This document shows, piece after piece, positions 44,786 to 52,867 of a DNA stretch of 64,000 bases. Both the position numbers and the translations under genes were made by a program. The notes beneath the pieces were generated by a model. That model was not told the DNA's origin. It saw only the letters and a list, made by a program, of their open reading frames with translations, and searched no databases. The DNA comes from Acetonema longum DSM 6540 (GTDB lineage: Bacteria > Bacillota > Negativicutes > Sporomusales > Acetonemataceae), in NCBI RefSeq assembly GCF_000219125.1, contig NZ_AFGF01000017.1:1-64000 (forward strand), in the 5' to 3' direction. The first letter of the stretch is position 1. Each line of letters begins with the position of its first letter.

Positions 44786-45097
44786 ATGTCGGGAATTTCA
44801 GTTTTTGAAACGGAAGATCAAGCCGTCGAGACCATACTTAGCTATCTTAATTCACTTGGACTACAATCAAGTATTGTTGACACAAAGAAAAGATATTGGT
44901 TTGTTAGAACTGAATCAGGGAAATATTATGACGAATTTATTATGGATGAATTTATTGCGATAGGATGGAACGAGATCCCGTGTGTATCAAATACCTTCAA
45001 AGAAGAAGAGGCTACTGCATTAATTGAGAGGCATTATCCAGAAGTAGCGCATCCTATGAGAGTTATTAATCAGATTCGACGATTTGTCAAGAAATGA
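44786..45097 (+). CDS. cargo gene, N-terminal piece (PUA/EVE-like domain start)
   Basis: 103 residues. RYWFVRTESGKYYDEFIMDEFIAIGWNEI resembles the N-terminal domain found in some restriction-like or sensor proteins that begin with an EVE/PUA-like fold. It ends RRFVKK-stop exactly where the next frame begins KPGDIVIIP, the usual continuation of this domain. One extra G (AAGGAAATGAAG) would fuse the two into one protein of about 365 residues. ATGA overlap could alternatively allow coupled translation. AT-rich, unlike the flanking element genes. Confidence 0.55.
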   Translation: MSGISVFETEDQAVETILSYLNSLGLQSSIVDTKKRYWFVRTESGKYYDEFIMDEFIAIGWNEIPCVSNTFKEEEATALIERHYPEVAHPMRVINQIRRFVKK

Positions 45098-45882
45098 AGC
45101 CTGGTGATATCGTCATAATACCCAAAAAGGGAAATGAAGTGCTAGCTTTTGGTTTAATCACGGGTGATGTTGAAGAACGAAGATTGTCAGAGGACGATAT
45201 CTTAGATGATGCATGTCCCTTTATTAGAAAGCGTTCCGTAACATGGATAAAAGGGATTGAAAAATACCGTATTGACCCGCACTTATATCAATTTCTACGT
45301 AATCAACATGCTATTTCTGTAGCAGATGAATATGCTCCATTTATTGATAGGATAATGAATAGTTTTTATATAAAAAATGGACACGCTCACTTTACCCTAA
45401 GTATTACATCGGAAGATGAACAAAGAGCTCTTGATATGCCTACATTTATTGCTGGGGTAATACACAGGGCCCAAACTATAGCAAAAGAGCTTAATGTAGA
45501 ATTTAATGAAGCTGATATTAAATTGCGCATTAATGTTCAATCGCCAGGGGTAAAAGAAGAATATGGTAAGCCGTTTAGTATTGCTTTGGTTGCACTTGTT
45601 GTAATAGGATTATTTGGCGGGTCTGTTAGTTTTAAATATAAGAATAAATCTGGAGTTGATGCGCAAGTTGATCTGGGAACAAAAGGATTGCCTCATTTGA
45701 TAGAAACAGTTAATAAAGTTAATGCTACATATGATGACAACCATCCATATAACGAAAAAAAGCTTAAAGAGATAATAGAGCGCTCAAAAATAAAGGATCC
45801 AAGGACGGAACGCCTGCAGGTAACTTCAATTTCAGATCAGTTTGAAAAAGAAGACAGGGCTGAAGAAAATCACCAAGAATAA
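45094..45882 (+). CDS. cargo gene, C-terminal piece with TM segment
   Basis: 262 residues. KPGDIVIIPKKGNEVLAFGLITGD and CPFIRKRSVTWIKGI continue the PUA-like domain; then a mixed domain (LYQFLRNQHAISVADEYAPFIDRIMNSFYIKNGHAHFTLSI), one TM helix (about 165-182, SIALVALVVIGLFGGSV) and a charged C-terminal tail. Function unknown; location between integrase and attR, membrane anchor and a possible ligand-sensing domain fit an anti-phage or stress cargo gene, but this is inference. Confidence 0.5.
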   Translation: MKPGDIVIIPKKGNEVLAFGLITGDVEERRLSEDDILDDACPFIRKRSVTWIKGIEKYRIDPHLYQFLRNQHAISVADEYAPFIDRIMNSFYIKNGHAHFTLSITSEDEQRALDMPTFIAGVIHRAQTIAKELNVEFNEADIKLRINVQSPGVKEEYGKPFSIALVALVVIGLFGGSVSFKYKNKSGVDAQVDLGTKGLPHLIETVNKVNATYDDNHPYNEKKLKEIIERSKIKDPRTERLQVTSISDQFEKEDRAEENHQE

Positions 45883-46097
45883 GGAGAATTGATTTGAATA
45901 TTCCCATTAGCGAGTAGCGCTAATAATATCGCAACAGATCCAATCCAAATTATTCTACGAACTGTAATTGTGCTAACCGAAATCCTCAATATCTTGCGAA
46001 TTATCATCCAGCAAGCTGTTATAAGAATCACACTAGAGGTCCAAAGCAACGTAAACATGGCCGAGACAGAAATGATATTGAATGCCGCATTCAACAT
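45870..46097 (-). CDS. small membrane protein on the opposite strand
   Basis: 75 residues with two TM helices (about 5-33 and 48-66). ATG with AGGAGG 7 bp upstream on the minus strand, a strong signal, which separates it from the shadow frames nearby. Overlaps the 3' end of the preceding gene by 13 bp. Function unknown. Confidence 0.55.
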   Translation of the reverse strand: MLNAAFNIISVSAMFTLLWTSSVILITACWMIIRKILRISVSTITVRRIIWIGSVAILLALLANGNIQINSPYSW

Positions 46098-46239
46098 TTC
46101 CTTTACCTCCTATGTAAAAAAAATATATAACAGGGTACTTTACATCCATTCTATATTAGGGCAATATGGTAGTCAAGCAAGAATGCAATTTATTGGATAA
46201 ACCGTAAAAAGCAGTAATCATGCCCGGAGGGAATTTAAT

Positions 46240-47223
46240 ATGTATTCACCACTTCCTGCTAACGGCGAGGTTAAATGCTTGATTTTATATCCATTATGCA
46301 ATGTTAAAGTCGAATCAACTTTATGTTTTAAAAATGGATTATCAATACTGGATTCGAATGATCTCCAATTTTGGAAGTCATATTCAAATCAGTTTGTTGA
46401 TGCGTCACTTTTCAATTTGTCTACGGGCAATTTGTTATATAACCCCAATAAATTGCTAGGTTTTCCCGAGGGAGTAACAAGCTGGATCTCATATGAATAT
46501 AAAGGTTCAACTGTACAAATAAAAAAGCTTGTTCCAGTTGAAATAAGGACACTGGTCAGTGTCCTTATTTGCCTACTTCAAAAAAATAAAACTTTTAGTA
46601 TATTAAAAAGTTCCAGACTCGAAGATGATTATATTTTGTATTTTCCTGATAGGTCTACTCCTACAGGCTTTGGCTTAACATATACACAGTTAACACCAAT
46701 TTTTCCATCACTGATTGAACCAATTTGCATACCTTGTCATATTTTTTCAGAGGTAGATCGCTGGTATAATGCTATGCTTTTGTCAGATATACATCTTAGG
46801 AATCGAATGCGGGTAGCTGCCTTTACTCTGCCGGATGCTATCATAAGCACGGGTTTGGATAGATTACTTAAATTCTTTATGATAGTTGATGCACTATTTG
46901 GGGTAAATGGTGTAGTAGGTAAGTCATTTAAAGCCGGTATAAAATTGGCACTTAACAATGAAGATCATTTAATAAATGATAAAGCAAATCGTTTATATAA
47001 ATTGCGTTGTGATGTCGCGCATGGTGATATTATCTTTGTCGATGAGTGGGAGGGGTATGAGTCATATATCAGCACATTTAAGTCAGATCCAATTGATGAC
47101 ATGCTCACAATAGTATTAAACTCTATACTAAATTATTTCGATATTGCTCCAGGACATTTACAGTCTTGGGAAAAGACAGATAGGAAGAAATATAAAAAAA
47201 CATTTAATTTAATAGAATATTGA
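46240..47223 (+). CDS. HEPN-domain (Apea-like) protein, putative defence gene
   Basis: 327 residues. The C-terminal third (about 205-300) is helical and carries LYKLRCDVAHGD, an R-x4-H HEPN ribonuclease motif, preceded by LDRLLKFFMIVDALFG, the arrangement of Apea-like HEPN proteins. The N-terminal 200 residues are of unknown fold. CCCGGAGGG ribosome site. AT-rich cargo adjoining attR. HEPN proteins of this type often act as RNases in anti-phage or toxin-antitoxin systems; no partner antitoxin is certain here. Confidence 0.65.
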   Translation: MYSPLPANGEVKCLILYPLCNVKVESTLCFKNGLSILDSNDLQFWKSYSNQFVDASLFNLSTGNLLYNPNKLLGFPEGVTSWISYEYKGSTVQIKKLVPVEIRTLVSVLICLLQKNKTFSILKSSRLEDDYILYFPDRSTPTGFGLTYTQLTPIFPSLIEPICIPCHIFSEVDRWYNAMLLSDIHLRNRMRVAAFTLPDAIISTGLDRLLKFFMIVDALFGVNGVVGKSFKAGIKLALNNEDHLINDKANRLYKLRCDVAHGDIIFVDEWEGYESYISTFKSDPIDDMLTIVLNSILNYFDIAPGHLQSWEKTDRKKYKKTFNLIEY

Positions 47224-47340
47224 TCATCACAATGATTTCGTTTCAGGTTTGCGGTCGAAATATTGTATACACCTGTTGCAGATATGGCAAGGAAGTATAC
47301 CATGCCTAAAGTAGTGTCCGTGGATTTAGTCCTCTAATTT

Positions 47341-47368
47341 TGTGGTGCAATTTGTGGGGCAATACGTC
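47341..47368 (+). repeat. right arm-type repeat
   Basis: Near-identical, same-orientation copy of 31343-31370 (25/28), 108 bp inside attR. Confidence 0.65.
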
Positions 47369-47476
47369 ATGGAAGGTATGTTTTTCATATACTGGATAGA
47401 GTAAAAATCCCTTAAAATCAAGCCCTCCAGCTATTGGATAGACAGTGAAAAACCAGCTAAAAAGCCCTTCTTTGTA

Positions 47477-47522
47477 CTCCGGAACCGGGTGCGCAGGTTC
47501 GATTCCTGCCGGGCGCACCATA
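47477..47522 (+). repeat. attR core
   Basis: 46-bp copy of the tRNA-Arg 3' half ending CCATA. It lacks the 5' half, so it is not a tRNA gene. The wider gene-free interval 47224-47784 holds the arm repeat, this site, a terminator at 47535 and the leader of the sigma-54 activator. Confidence 0.92.
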
Positions 47523-47534
47523 CATAGCAAAATT

Positions 47535-47567
47535 AAGCCTTTCGCAAAATTAGCGGAGGGCTTTTCG
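47535..47567 (+). terminator. original tRNA-Arg terminator
   Basis: AAGCCTTTCGC / GCGGAGGGCTT with TTTCG, just beyond attR; before integration it would have followed the tRNA. Confidence 0.6.
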
Positions 47568-47784
47568 TTTAGACAGCTCTGCAAAGAAGGGCTTTTCCTG
47601 TTGTCTGGAGACTTGCAGGATTTCTCCCGGCAAAAAGCGAAGGAGTTTCATATCAGCAAGGTAACAGAGGAGCTACCGGCAGCCGCCATAGCTCTCTTTG
47701 TTGTGTTAGCCCCCTGTTATTGCCAGCGCAGGGGCCGCAAGCTGAGCCGCCGTGAATATATCCAGACGCGACAGGAGGTGCGCC

Positions 47785-49533
47785 ATGTCGTATTTGCAAC
47801 AAATCCAGGCTACCGCCCAGCAGATGGCCGAAGCGATCTCCAGTGTGCTGGGAATGGAGGTCACGATTGTTGACTCGCAGCTGGAGCGAATTGCCGGAAC
47901 CGGGTTGCACCAGGAGACGGTCGGTCAGAAGATCACCGGTAAATCGATCTATCAGAAAGTGCTCCGTAACGGACGGGAATACATTGTTAATGACGTAACG
48001 ACCTTCGATGACTGCCACACCTGCGATCGCCGGGCCGAATGCAAGGAACTGGCCCAGCTTTGCTGTCCGATCATGGTTGGCGCCGATGTCATCGGGGTCA
48101 TCGGCCTTATTGCCTTTTCCCGGGAACGTCAGTCGGAATTGCGCAACACCAATGACCGACTCCTGACCTTTACCCGCAAGATGGCTGAGCTAATTGCCGC
48201 CAAGGCGGTGGAAGAGGCCAGCCGGGCCCGGCTGCTGCTGGTGAAGAATCAACTGGAGACGGTGCTGAATTTCATCGCCGAAGGTGTGCTGGCCATTGAC
48301 CATACTGCCAAGATTATCAGTATCAATTACGCTGCCGAAAAAATGCTGGGGGTTAAGGCCTCCCAGGTTATCGGGCTGACCCTGGGAGAGGTATTGCCCG
48401 GCACGCCGATCCCGGAAGCGCTGCGCAGCGGCGTTGGTTTTCATGACCGGGAAGTCAGCGTCTGGCTGAAAGGCAGGCATCACCATTATCTGTTTAATGC
48501 CACTCCCATGCGCAGTGAAGGCGCCATTTGCGGCGTAGTCGCCAGTTTCCGTTCATTTTACGACTGGCGTGAATCTTCCTCGCGGTTACCTAAAATTTCG
48601 TTTGATCAAATTGTCGGCGATTGTCCGGCGATGCTCGTTCTTAAAGCAGAAGCACGCCGTGCCGCCGCCACTGTTTCCACGGTGCTGATTACCGGTGAAA
48701 GCGGCACCGGCAAGGAGGTATTTGCTAAAGCGATACATAGCGAAAGTAATCGCGGCGAACAGCCCTTTGTTGCCGTTAATTGCGCGGCCATTCCGGAGAA
48801 TTTATTGGAAAGTGAATTATTCGGTTATGAGGAAGGTTCCTTCACTGGCGCCAGAAAAGGCGGTAAACCGGGAAAATTTCAACTGGCTGATAAAGGAACG
48901 ATTTTTCTCGATGAAATCGGCGATATGCCCCTTTCTCTCCAGGCGAAAATATTGCGGGTATTACAGGAAAAGCACGTCGACCGGGTGGGCGGTCTCCAGC
49001 CGCTGCCGGTGAACGTTCGGATTATCGCCGCTACCAACCGCAATCTGGAAACTATGATCCAAGAGGGGAAGTTCCGGGAGGATCTGTATTACCGCCTGAG
49101 TGTATATCCGCTATCACTGCCGCCCCTTCGGGAACGGCAGCAGGATATCCTGCTGCTGGCGAGGCATTGCCTGCAAAAGCATACGCGAGTCTATACCAGC
49201 GAGGTAACCGGCTTTTCGCCGGCAGCCATCAAGCTGCTGCAGCAGTATCATTGGCCGGGCAATATCCGGGAACTGGAAAATGTCACCGAATGCGCCGTCA
49301 TCCGAGCTGCCGGCCAACTGATCGATATTGGCGATCTGCCGGCCAGAATCACGCAACCCACGCCGCCTGCGCTGCCGGCCGCAAGGGCAGAACCGGCTGA
49401 GAAACAGGCAATCACCGGCCTGCTGGAAACCTACGGCAAAAGTGTGGAAGGCAAAAAGCAGGCTGCCAAAGCGCTGGGAATTGGCGTAGCTACTTTATAC
49501 AGGAAAATCCGTAAATATCAGATTGAGGGTTGA
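47785..49533 (+). CDS. GAF-PAS sigma-54-dependent activator
   Basis: 582 residues from ATG 47785 (AGGAGGTGCGCC). N-terminal GAF-like sensor (about 5-145) with a cysteine cluster CHTCDRRAECKELAQLCCP, suited to an Fe-S or metal centre; PAS (about 155-265); AAA+ sigma-54 interaction domain (about 275-505) with Walker A GESGTGKE, GAFTGA loop written SFTGARKGG, Walker B IFLDEIGD; C-terminal Fis-type HTH (KKQAAKALGIGVATLYRKIRKY). The inverted repeat and -24/-12 promoter just downstream imply that it activates the cysteine desulfidase gene. The loop reads FTGARKGGKPG, typical of this group. Confidence 0.9.
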   Translation: MSYLQQIQATAQQMAEAISSVLGMEVTIVDSQLERIAGTGLHQETVGQKITGKSIYQKVLRNGREYIVNDVTTFDDCHTCDRRAECKELAQLCCPIMVGADVIGVIGLIAFSRERQSELRNTNDRLLTFTRKMAELIAAKAVEEASRARLLLVKNQLETVLNFIAEGVLAIDHTAKIISINYAAEKMLGVKASQVIGLTLGEVLPGTPIPEALRSGVGFHDREVSVWLKGRHHHYLFNATPMRSEGAICGVVASFRSFYDWRESSSRLPKISFDQIVGDCPAMLVLKAEARRAAATVSTVLITGESGTGKEVFAKAIHSESNRGEQPFVAVNCAAIPENLLESELFGYEEGSFTGARKGGKPGKFQLADKGTIFLDEIGDMPLSLQAKILRVLQEKHVDRVGGLQPLPVNVRIIAATNRNLETMIQEGKFREDLYYRLSVYPLSLPPLRERQQDILLLARHCLQKHTRVYTSEVTGFSPAAIKLLQQYHWPGNIRELENVTECAVIRAAGQLIDIGDLPARITQPTPPALPAARAEPAEKQAITGLLETYGKSVEGKKQAAKALGIGVATLYRKIRKYQIEG

Positions 49534-49575
49534 AGACTGTAACGTTTGACATTGAGATGCGAGTACAGTTTATCA

Positions 49576-49629
49576 AAAGATGATAAACAAACGATAAATT
49601 TATCATTTTTATCGCTGTTTATCATCTTT
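49576..49629. promoter_or_regulatory. upstream activator site (14-bp inverted repeat)
   Basis: AAAGATGATAAACA and TGTTTATCATCTTT, perfect 14-bp arms 26 bp apart, with further GATAAA/TTTATC repeats inside. About 150 bp upstream of a sigma-54 promoter, the normal place for an enhancer-binding protein. Confidence 0.75.
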
Positions 49630-49755
49630 GTATTTATTCCCGGAAAAAATTCTTCCGGAGTTCTTCGCAGCCTTTCATCGATTTGGCGATAGAACCTCCT
49701 GTATCCAAGCGCGGAAGGCCGGTTGGTTCATCAAATACCTCCTGAACATCAAATC

Positions 49756-49771
49756 CGGCATGAAAATTGCA
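49756..49771 (+). promoter_or_regulatory. sigma-54 promoter
   Basis: CGGCATGAAAATTGCA: GG at -24 (49757-49758) and GC at -12 (49769-49770) with the exact 10-bp gap, matching TGGCAYRNNNNTTGCW but for the first base. Drives the gene at 49807. Confidence 0.8.
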
Positions 49772-49806
49772 AAATACCCGGGTAAGAGTGACAGGAGGTA
49801 GAAAAA

Positions 49807-51102
49807 GTGAATCATCAACTGCTGATTGCATTGCTAAAAAGTGAAGTTCTCCCTACAACCGGCTGCACCGAACCGGGGGCGGTTGCCTTGGCGACCGCTT
49901 ATGCGGCGGCGGCACTGGAGAACAGCCCGGAACAAATTCACGTAACCGTTAATCCTAATATTTACAAAAACGGTGTTGCCGTAGGCATTCCCGGCACAGG
50001 CAAAACCGGTCTGCATATCGCGGCAGCGTTAGGGGCGCTGAAAAAGCATCCTGAACGCCAATTATCCGTCTTAGAAGGCGTCACCGCCGAAGAATTGGCT
50101 CAGGCTGAAGAAATGCTGCGCCAAAAAGCGGTACAGGTTCAGGTGGATGAAAGTAAGGCCGGTTTGTGGATTGATTTACGCATGACGGCAAAAAACAACG
50201 CTTCCCGGGTGATTATTGCCGGCAGTCATACCAATGTGGTGCAGGTGGAGTATAATGGCCAATGCCTGCTGGATCGTCGTCATGCCGCTGCGGAGGACAG
50301 AGTGGATAACCGTCTCGTTCTCCGCGGGGATGTGCGCATTGCCGACATCGTGGCAGCGATTGAGGCAATTCCCGTCGATGAACTGGCCTTTTTGCTTGAC
50401 GGCGTGACCATGAATCTGGCGGCGGCCGAGGCGGGCATTTCCGGAAAACTGGGGATGGGAATCGGCGCAGCCTACGACGAGATGGTGAAAAACGGCCTGC
50501 TGGCAGAGGATATGGTCATTGCCGCGAAAAAGCTGACGGCAGCAGCAGCCGACACCCGCATGTCAGGCGAGAACATTAAAATTATGAGCAGCGCCGGCAG
50601 CGGCAATCACGGCATTACTGTCATTCTCCCGGTTTATGCGGTCGCCGGGCAGATTCATGCGCATCAGGAGCGGCTGATCCGAGCCATCGCCCTCAGTCAC
50701 GTGATAACGGTTTATATTAAAATCCACACCGGTAACCTTTCCGCCTTGTGCGGCTGTGCCGTAGCTGCAGCGACCGGTGCCAGCGCCGCGATTGCCTGGC
50801 TGCTGGACGGCGATATTCGGGCCGTTGAAGCTGCAATGAAAAATATGATTGCCAATCTGACTGGTATGATCTGCGACGGCGGCAAAGTAGGTTGCGCCTT
50901 AAAGCTGTCGACGGCAGCCGCAGCGGCAGTTGAAAGCGCTTTGCTGGCCTGCCGGCAGGTCGTCGTGCCCAGCAGCAACGGCATTATCGCCGATACGGTG
51001 GAACGTACGGTGGAAAATCTGGGCAAGGTCAGTAATCCCGGCATGCTGGAAACCGATAAAGTCATCCTTGACGTTATGCTTGATAACAGAGGTTTCTTTT
51101 GA
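49807..51102 (+). CDS. L-cysteine desulfidase family protein (UPF0597/CyuA-like)
   Basis: 431 residues from GTG 49807 (AGGAGGT upstream). Serine-dehydratase-alpha/UPF0597 family: LLKSEVLPTTGCTEPGAVALA, VAVGIPGTGKTG, SSAGSGNHGITVILPV, CGCAVAAATGA, ICDGGKVGCALK. The cysteines in TGCTEP, CGC and CDGGK are those that hold the catalytic 4Fe-4S cluster. Members break L-cysteine down to pyruvate, ammonia and sulfide (CyuA/CdsB). Its sigma-54 promoter and the Cys-rich GAF activator next door suggest induction by cysteine or sulfide/redox state. Confidence 0.85.
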   Translation: MNHQLLIALLKSEVLPTTGCTEPGAVALATAYAAAALENSPEQIHVTVNPNIYKNGVAVGIPGTGKTGLHIAAALGALKKHPERQLSVLEGVTAEELAQAEEMLRQKAVQVQVDESKAGLWIDLRMTAKNNASRVIIAGSHTNVVQVEYNGQCLLDRRHAAAEDRVDNRLVLRGDVRIADIVAAIEAIPVDELAFLLDGVTMNLAAAEAGISGKLGMGIGAAYDEMVKNGLLAEDMVIAAKKLTAAAADTRMSGENIKIMSSAGSGNHGITVILPVYAVAGQIHAHQERLIRAIALSHVITVYIKIHTGNLSALCGCAVAAATGASAAIAWLLDGDIRAVEAAMKNMIANLTGMICDGGKVGCALKLSTAAAAAVESALLACRQVVVPSSNGIIADTVERTVENLGKVSNPGMLETDKVILDVMLDNRGFF

Positions 51103-51128
51103 CAAAAAAGCAAGAATTAAAGTACAAT
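51099..51128 (+). promoter_or_regulatory. sigma-70-type promoter
   Basis: TTGACA (51099-51104), 18 bp, TACAAT (51123-51128), overlapping the preceding stop codon; start of transcription expected near 51135. Confidence 0.65.
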
Positions 51129-51134
51129 GATTAA

Positions 51135-51272
51135 GGCATGTTGACAATCTAGGATTGGTTCCCACTGGATGGTTTATAAATTCCGGACCGGAACACCGGG
51201 GTGATCCCTGGTGCAGCGGTATACAATCGATAGGGAAACTAAAAAACACATGCTGGCAGCGTGTGTTTTTTT
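51135..51272 (+). ncRNA. structured leader or small RNA ending in a terminator
   Basis: From the promoter to a strong terminator (AACACATGC-TGGC-AGCGTGTGTT, then T7 at about 51244-51272) is about 137 nt. An outer stem TTGGTTCCC / GGG-AAACTAA (51154-51162, 51230-51240) encloses hairpins TTCCGG-A-CCGGAA and CACCGGGG-TGAT-CCCTGGTG. Next come another hairpin (ATAAGCCA/TGGCTTAT, 51281-51317) and the DUF3842 gene. It matches no riboswitch consensus I can recall; either a new riboswitch/attenuator or an independent sRNA. Confidence 0.55.
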
Positions 51273-51361
51273 CAGGTGATAAGCCATGACCTTGCAAATC
51301 GGTACAGTGGCTTATAAACCGGCTAATGTTGGAAATAATAGCAAAAGAGGAGGGGTTTTCT

Positions 51362-51787
51362 GTGGTTATAGCCGTGATTGACGGCATGGGCGGCGGACTG
51401 GGGGTACAGCTGGTGTCCCTGCTGTCGGCTCAATTGGCTTCCAAAGTGGAGATTATTGCTCTGGGCACCAATGCCCTGGCCACGAATAATATGGTCCGGG
51501 CCGGCGCTCATCGGGGCGCCACCGGCGAAAACGCGGTCATCGTATCCATACGCAAGGTCGACCTGGTGACAGGCCCTATCGGTATCGTGATTCCCAATGC
51601 CATGATGGGAGAGATTACCCCTCAGATTGCGACGGCTATCGCCGGCTGCGACGCCCGTAAAGTGCTGCTGCCGGTTAATCAGAATCACGTGGAAATCATA
51701 GGCCTGGATGCCCGGCCTATGGCCGCAGTTATTAAAGATGCGGTATTTCGTATCAGCGAGATTGTGAAAGAAGGTGCAGCGCAATGA
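51362..51787 (+). CDS. DUF3842 family protein
   Basis: 141 residues from GTG 51362 (GAGGAGGGG upstream). VVIAVIDGMGGGLGVQLVSLLSAQL is a glycine-rich nucleotide-binding-like start; IIALGTNALATNNMVRAGAHRGATGENAVIV and GPIGIVIPNAMMGEITP follow, the hallmark stretches of DUF3842. Function unknown. Overlaps the thioesterase gene by 4 bp. Confidence 0.78.
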   Translation: MVIAVIDGMGGGLGVQLVSLLSAQLASKVEIIALGTNALATNNMVRAGAHRGATGENAVIVSIRKVDLVTGPIGIVIPNAMMGEITPQIATAIAGCDARKVLLPVNQNHVEIIGLDARPMAAVIKDAVFRISEIVKEGAAQ

Positions 51788-52212
51788 TTAAAGTCAGGGA
51801 TAAAGTCCGGTTTGTGGAAACGGATATGATGGGAGTAGTGCATCATTCCAATTACTTTCGCTGGTTTGAAATGGGACGGGTGGAATACCTGAAAGCAGCC
51901 GGGATTTATCTTTTGGATTTGATGGCGAACGATATTGTGTTCCCCATTACCGATGTCAGCTGTCAATATAAGGCTTCGGCCCGGTTTGACGACTACTTCC
52001 TGGTAGAGACCTGTATGGCGGAACTGTCCCGGGCCAAGATGGTGTTTACATACCGGGTGGTCCGTGAGGCTGACGGCCTGCTTTTAGCTACCGGACGAAC
52101 CCAGAATTTGTTTACTGACAGCAAGGGAAAAGTCATCCGCCTGCCGGCAAAGTACTATGATCCCTTGCGCTCTGTGGCTCAGGCGGATTTGACAGGCGCT
52201 GATTCCCAATAA
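51784..52212 (+). CDS. acyl-CoA thioesterase, YbgC/FadM type
   Basis: 142 residues, single hot-dog fold. KVRFVETDMMGVVHHSNYFRWFEMGRVEYL holds the catalytic Asp/His region (D..GVVHHSNYFRW) of 4-hydroxybenzoyl-CoA-like thioesterases. Hydrolyses short acyl-CoA or acyl-ACP. Coupled to the DUF3842 gene. Confidence 0.88.
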   Translation: MIKVRDKVRFVETDMMGVVHHSNYFRWFEMGRVEYLKAAGIYLLDLMANDIVFPITDVSCQYKASARFDDYFLVETCMAELSRAKMVFTYRVVREADGLLLATGRTQNLFTDSKGKVIRLPAKYYDPLRSVAQADLTGADSQ

Positions 52213-52320
52213 GTGTTGTATTGTCGACAGCAGGACTTTAATGTCGAATGCTTGAAATAAGTAGAGAAAATAGAGGTCGGCAGATTCATGCCGGCAGTAT
52301 ATGATATGGAAGGCTAGGGA

Positions 52321-52863
52321 GTGAGTTTTTTGGTTTTTCTGATCGATTGTATCCTGATTGTGGCGTTTGTGGTGTGGCTCTATATTCGGCGGCAGGGAGA
52401 CGCTAAATTTGTTTTCTATATTGACCAGCGCAGCGACTTTGCCTTAGTGGAATTAACCGGCCAAAAGGCCGTTTTTACCTGCGAGGTGCCTTATACGAAT
52501 GCAGGGTCCCAGGACGGAACCCTGATGGATGTATATACTCGTCATCTTTTGCCGCGGGAATACTATGACGCGGTAAGAGTATATTCCTGGCTGACCCTGG
52601 CCTCCCAACCCCGGGATGACGGATACTGGGAAGCTCTGATTGTACCTCGCGGAAAAGGTGGCGCCGTGATCGTGACGGTAGAATTGACGGCTAAAAACGG
52701 GGATATTGCGGCCGGCTTGCGTGATATGGTGGACATGCCGGTAGATCTGGTTTATCAGGTGGTAGCCCGCACTCCGCTGTACATTAATAAAGCCCAGCTG
52801 GTTATGACGGCTGATGAAATTCATCGTGCCCTGGGCGAGGGAGTAAAAGAAAGGGGGCTGTAA
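52321..52863 (+). CDS. membrane-anchored protein, unknown
   Basis: 180 residues from GTG 52321. One N-terminal TM helix (about 3-22), then a soluble mixed domain (KFVFYIDQRSDFALVELTGQKAVFTCEVPY ... PREYYDAVRVYSWLTLASQPRDDGYWEALIVPRGKGG). Ends 4 bp before the CofE-like gene, so probably cotranscribed with it. No family recognised. Confidence 0.55.
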   Translation: MSFLVFLIDCILIVAFVVWLYIRRQGDAKFVFYIDQRSDFALVELTGQKAVFTCEVPYTNAGSQDGTLMDVYTRHLLPREYYDAVRVYSWLTLASQPRDDGYWEALIVPRGKGGAVIVTVELTAKNGDIAAGLRDMVDMPVDLVYQVVARTPLYINKAQLVMTADEIHRALGEGVKERGL

Positions 52864-52867
52864 TAAT

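Larger units (their letters stand above)
31230..47522. mobile_element. 16.3-kb tRNA-Arg-integrated phage-satellite-like element
   Basis: Bounded by the 46-bp att repeats, with 28-bp arm-like repeats inside each end (31343-31370, 47341-47368). Contents: small membrane protein, MerR-like regulator, excisionase-like proteins, primase/SF3 helicase, TerS-like protein, Q-rich paralogues with a Hint domain, sigma-like factor, about ten small ORFs, tyrosine integrase and an AT-rich cargo block. No large terminase, portal, capsid, tail, relaxase or type IV secretion genes are seen, so it should depend on a helper, or be a deleted prophage. At least three genes (primase, an excisionase, a cargo gene) are frameshifted. 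Confidence 0.85.

Noticed and set aside
47477-47522. second tRNA-Arg
   Set aside because: Only the 3' half is present; it is the att duplicate.
51135-51272. T-box, TPP or cobalamin riboswitch
   Set aside because: The AGGGAA near the 3' end recalls TPP, but CTGAGA and the other conserved cores are absent, and there is no T-box antiterminator sequence.
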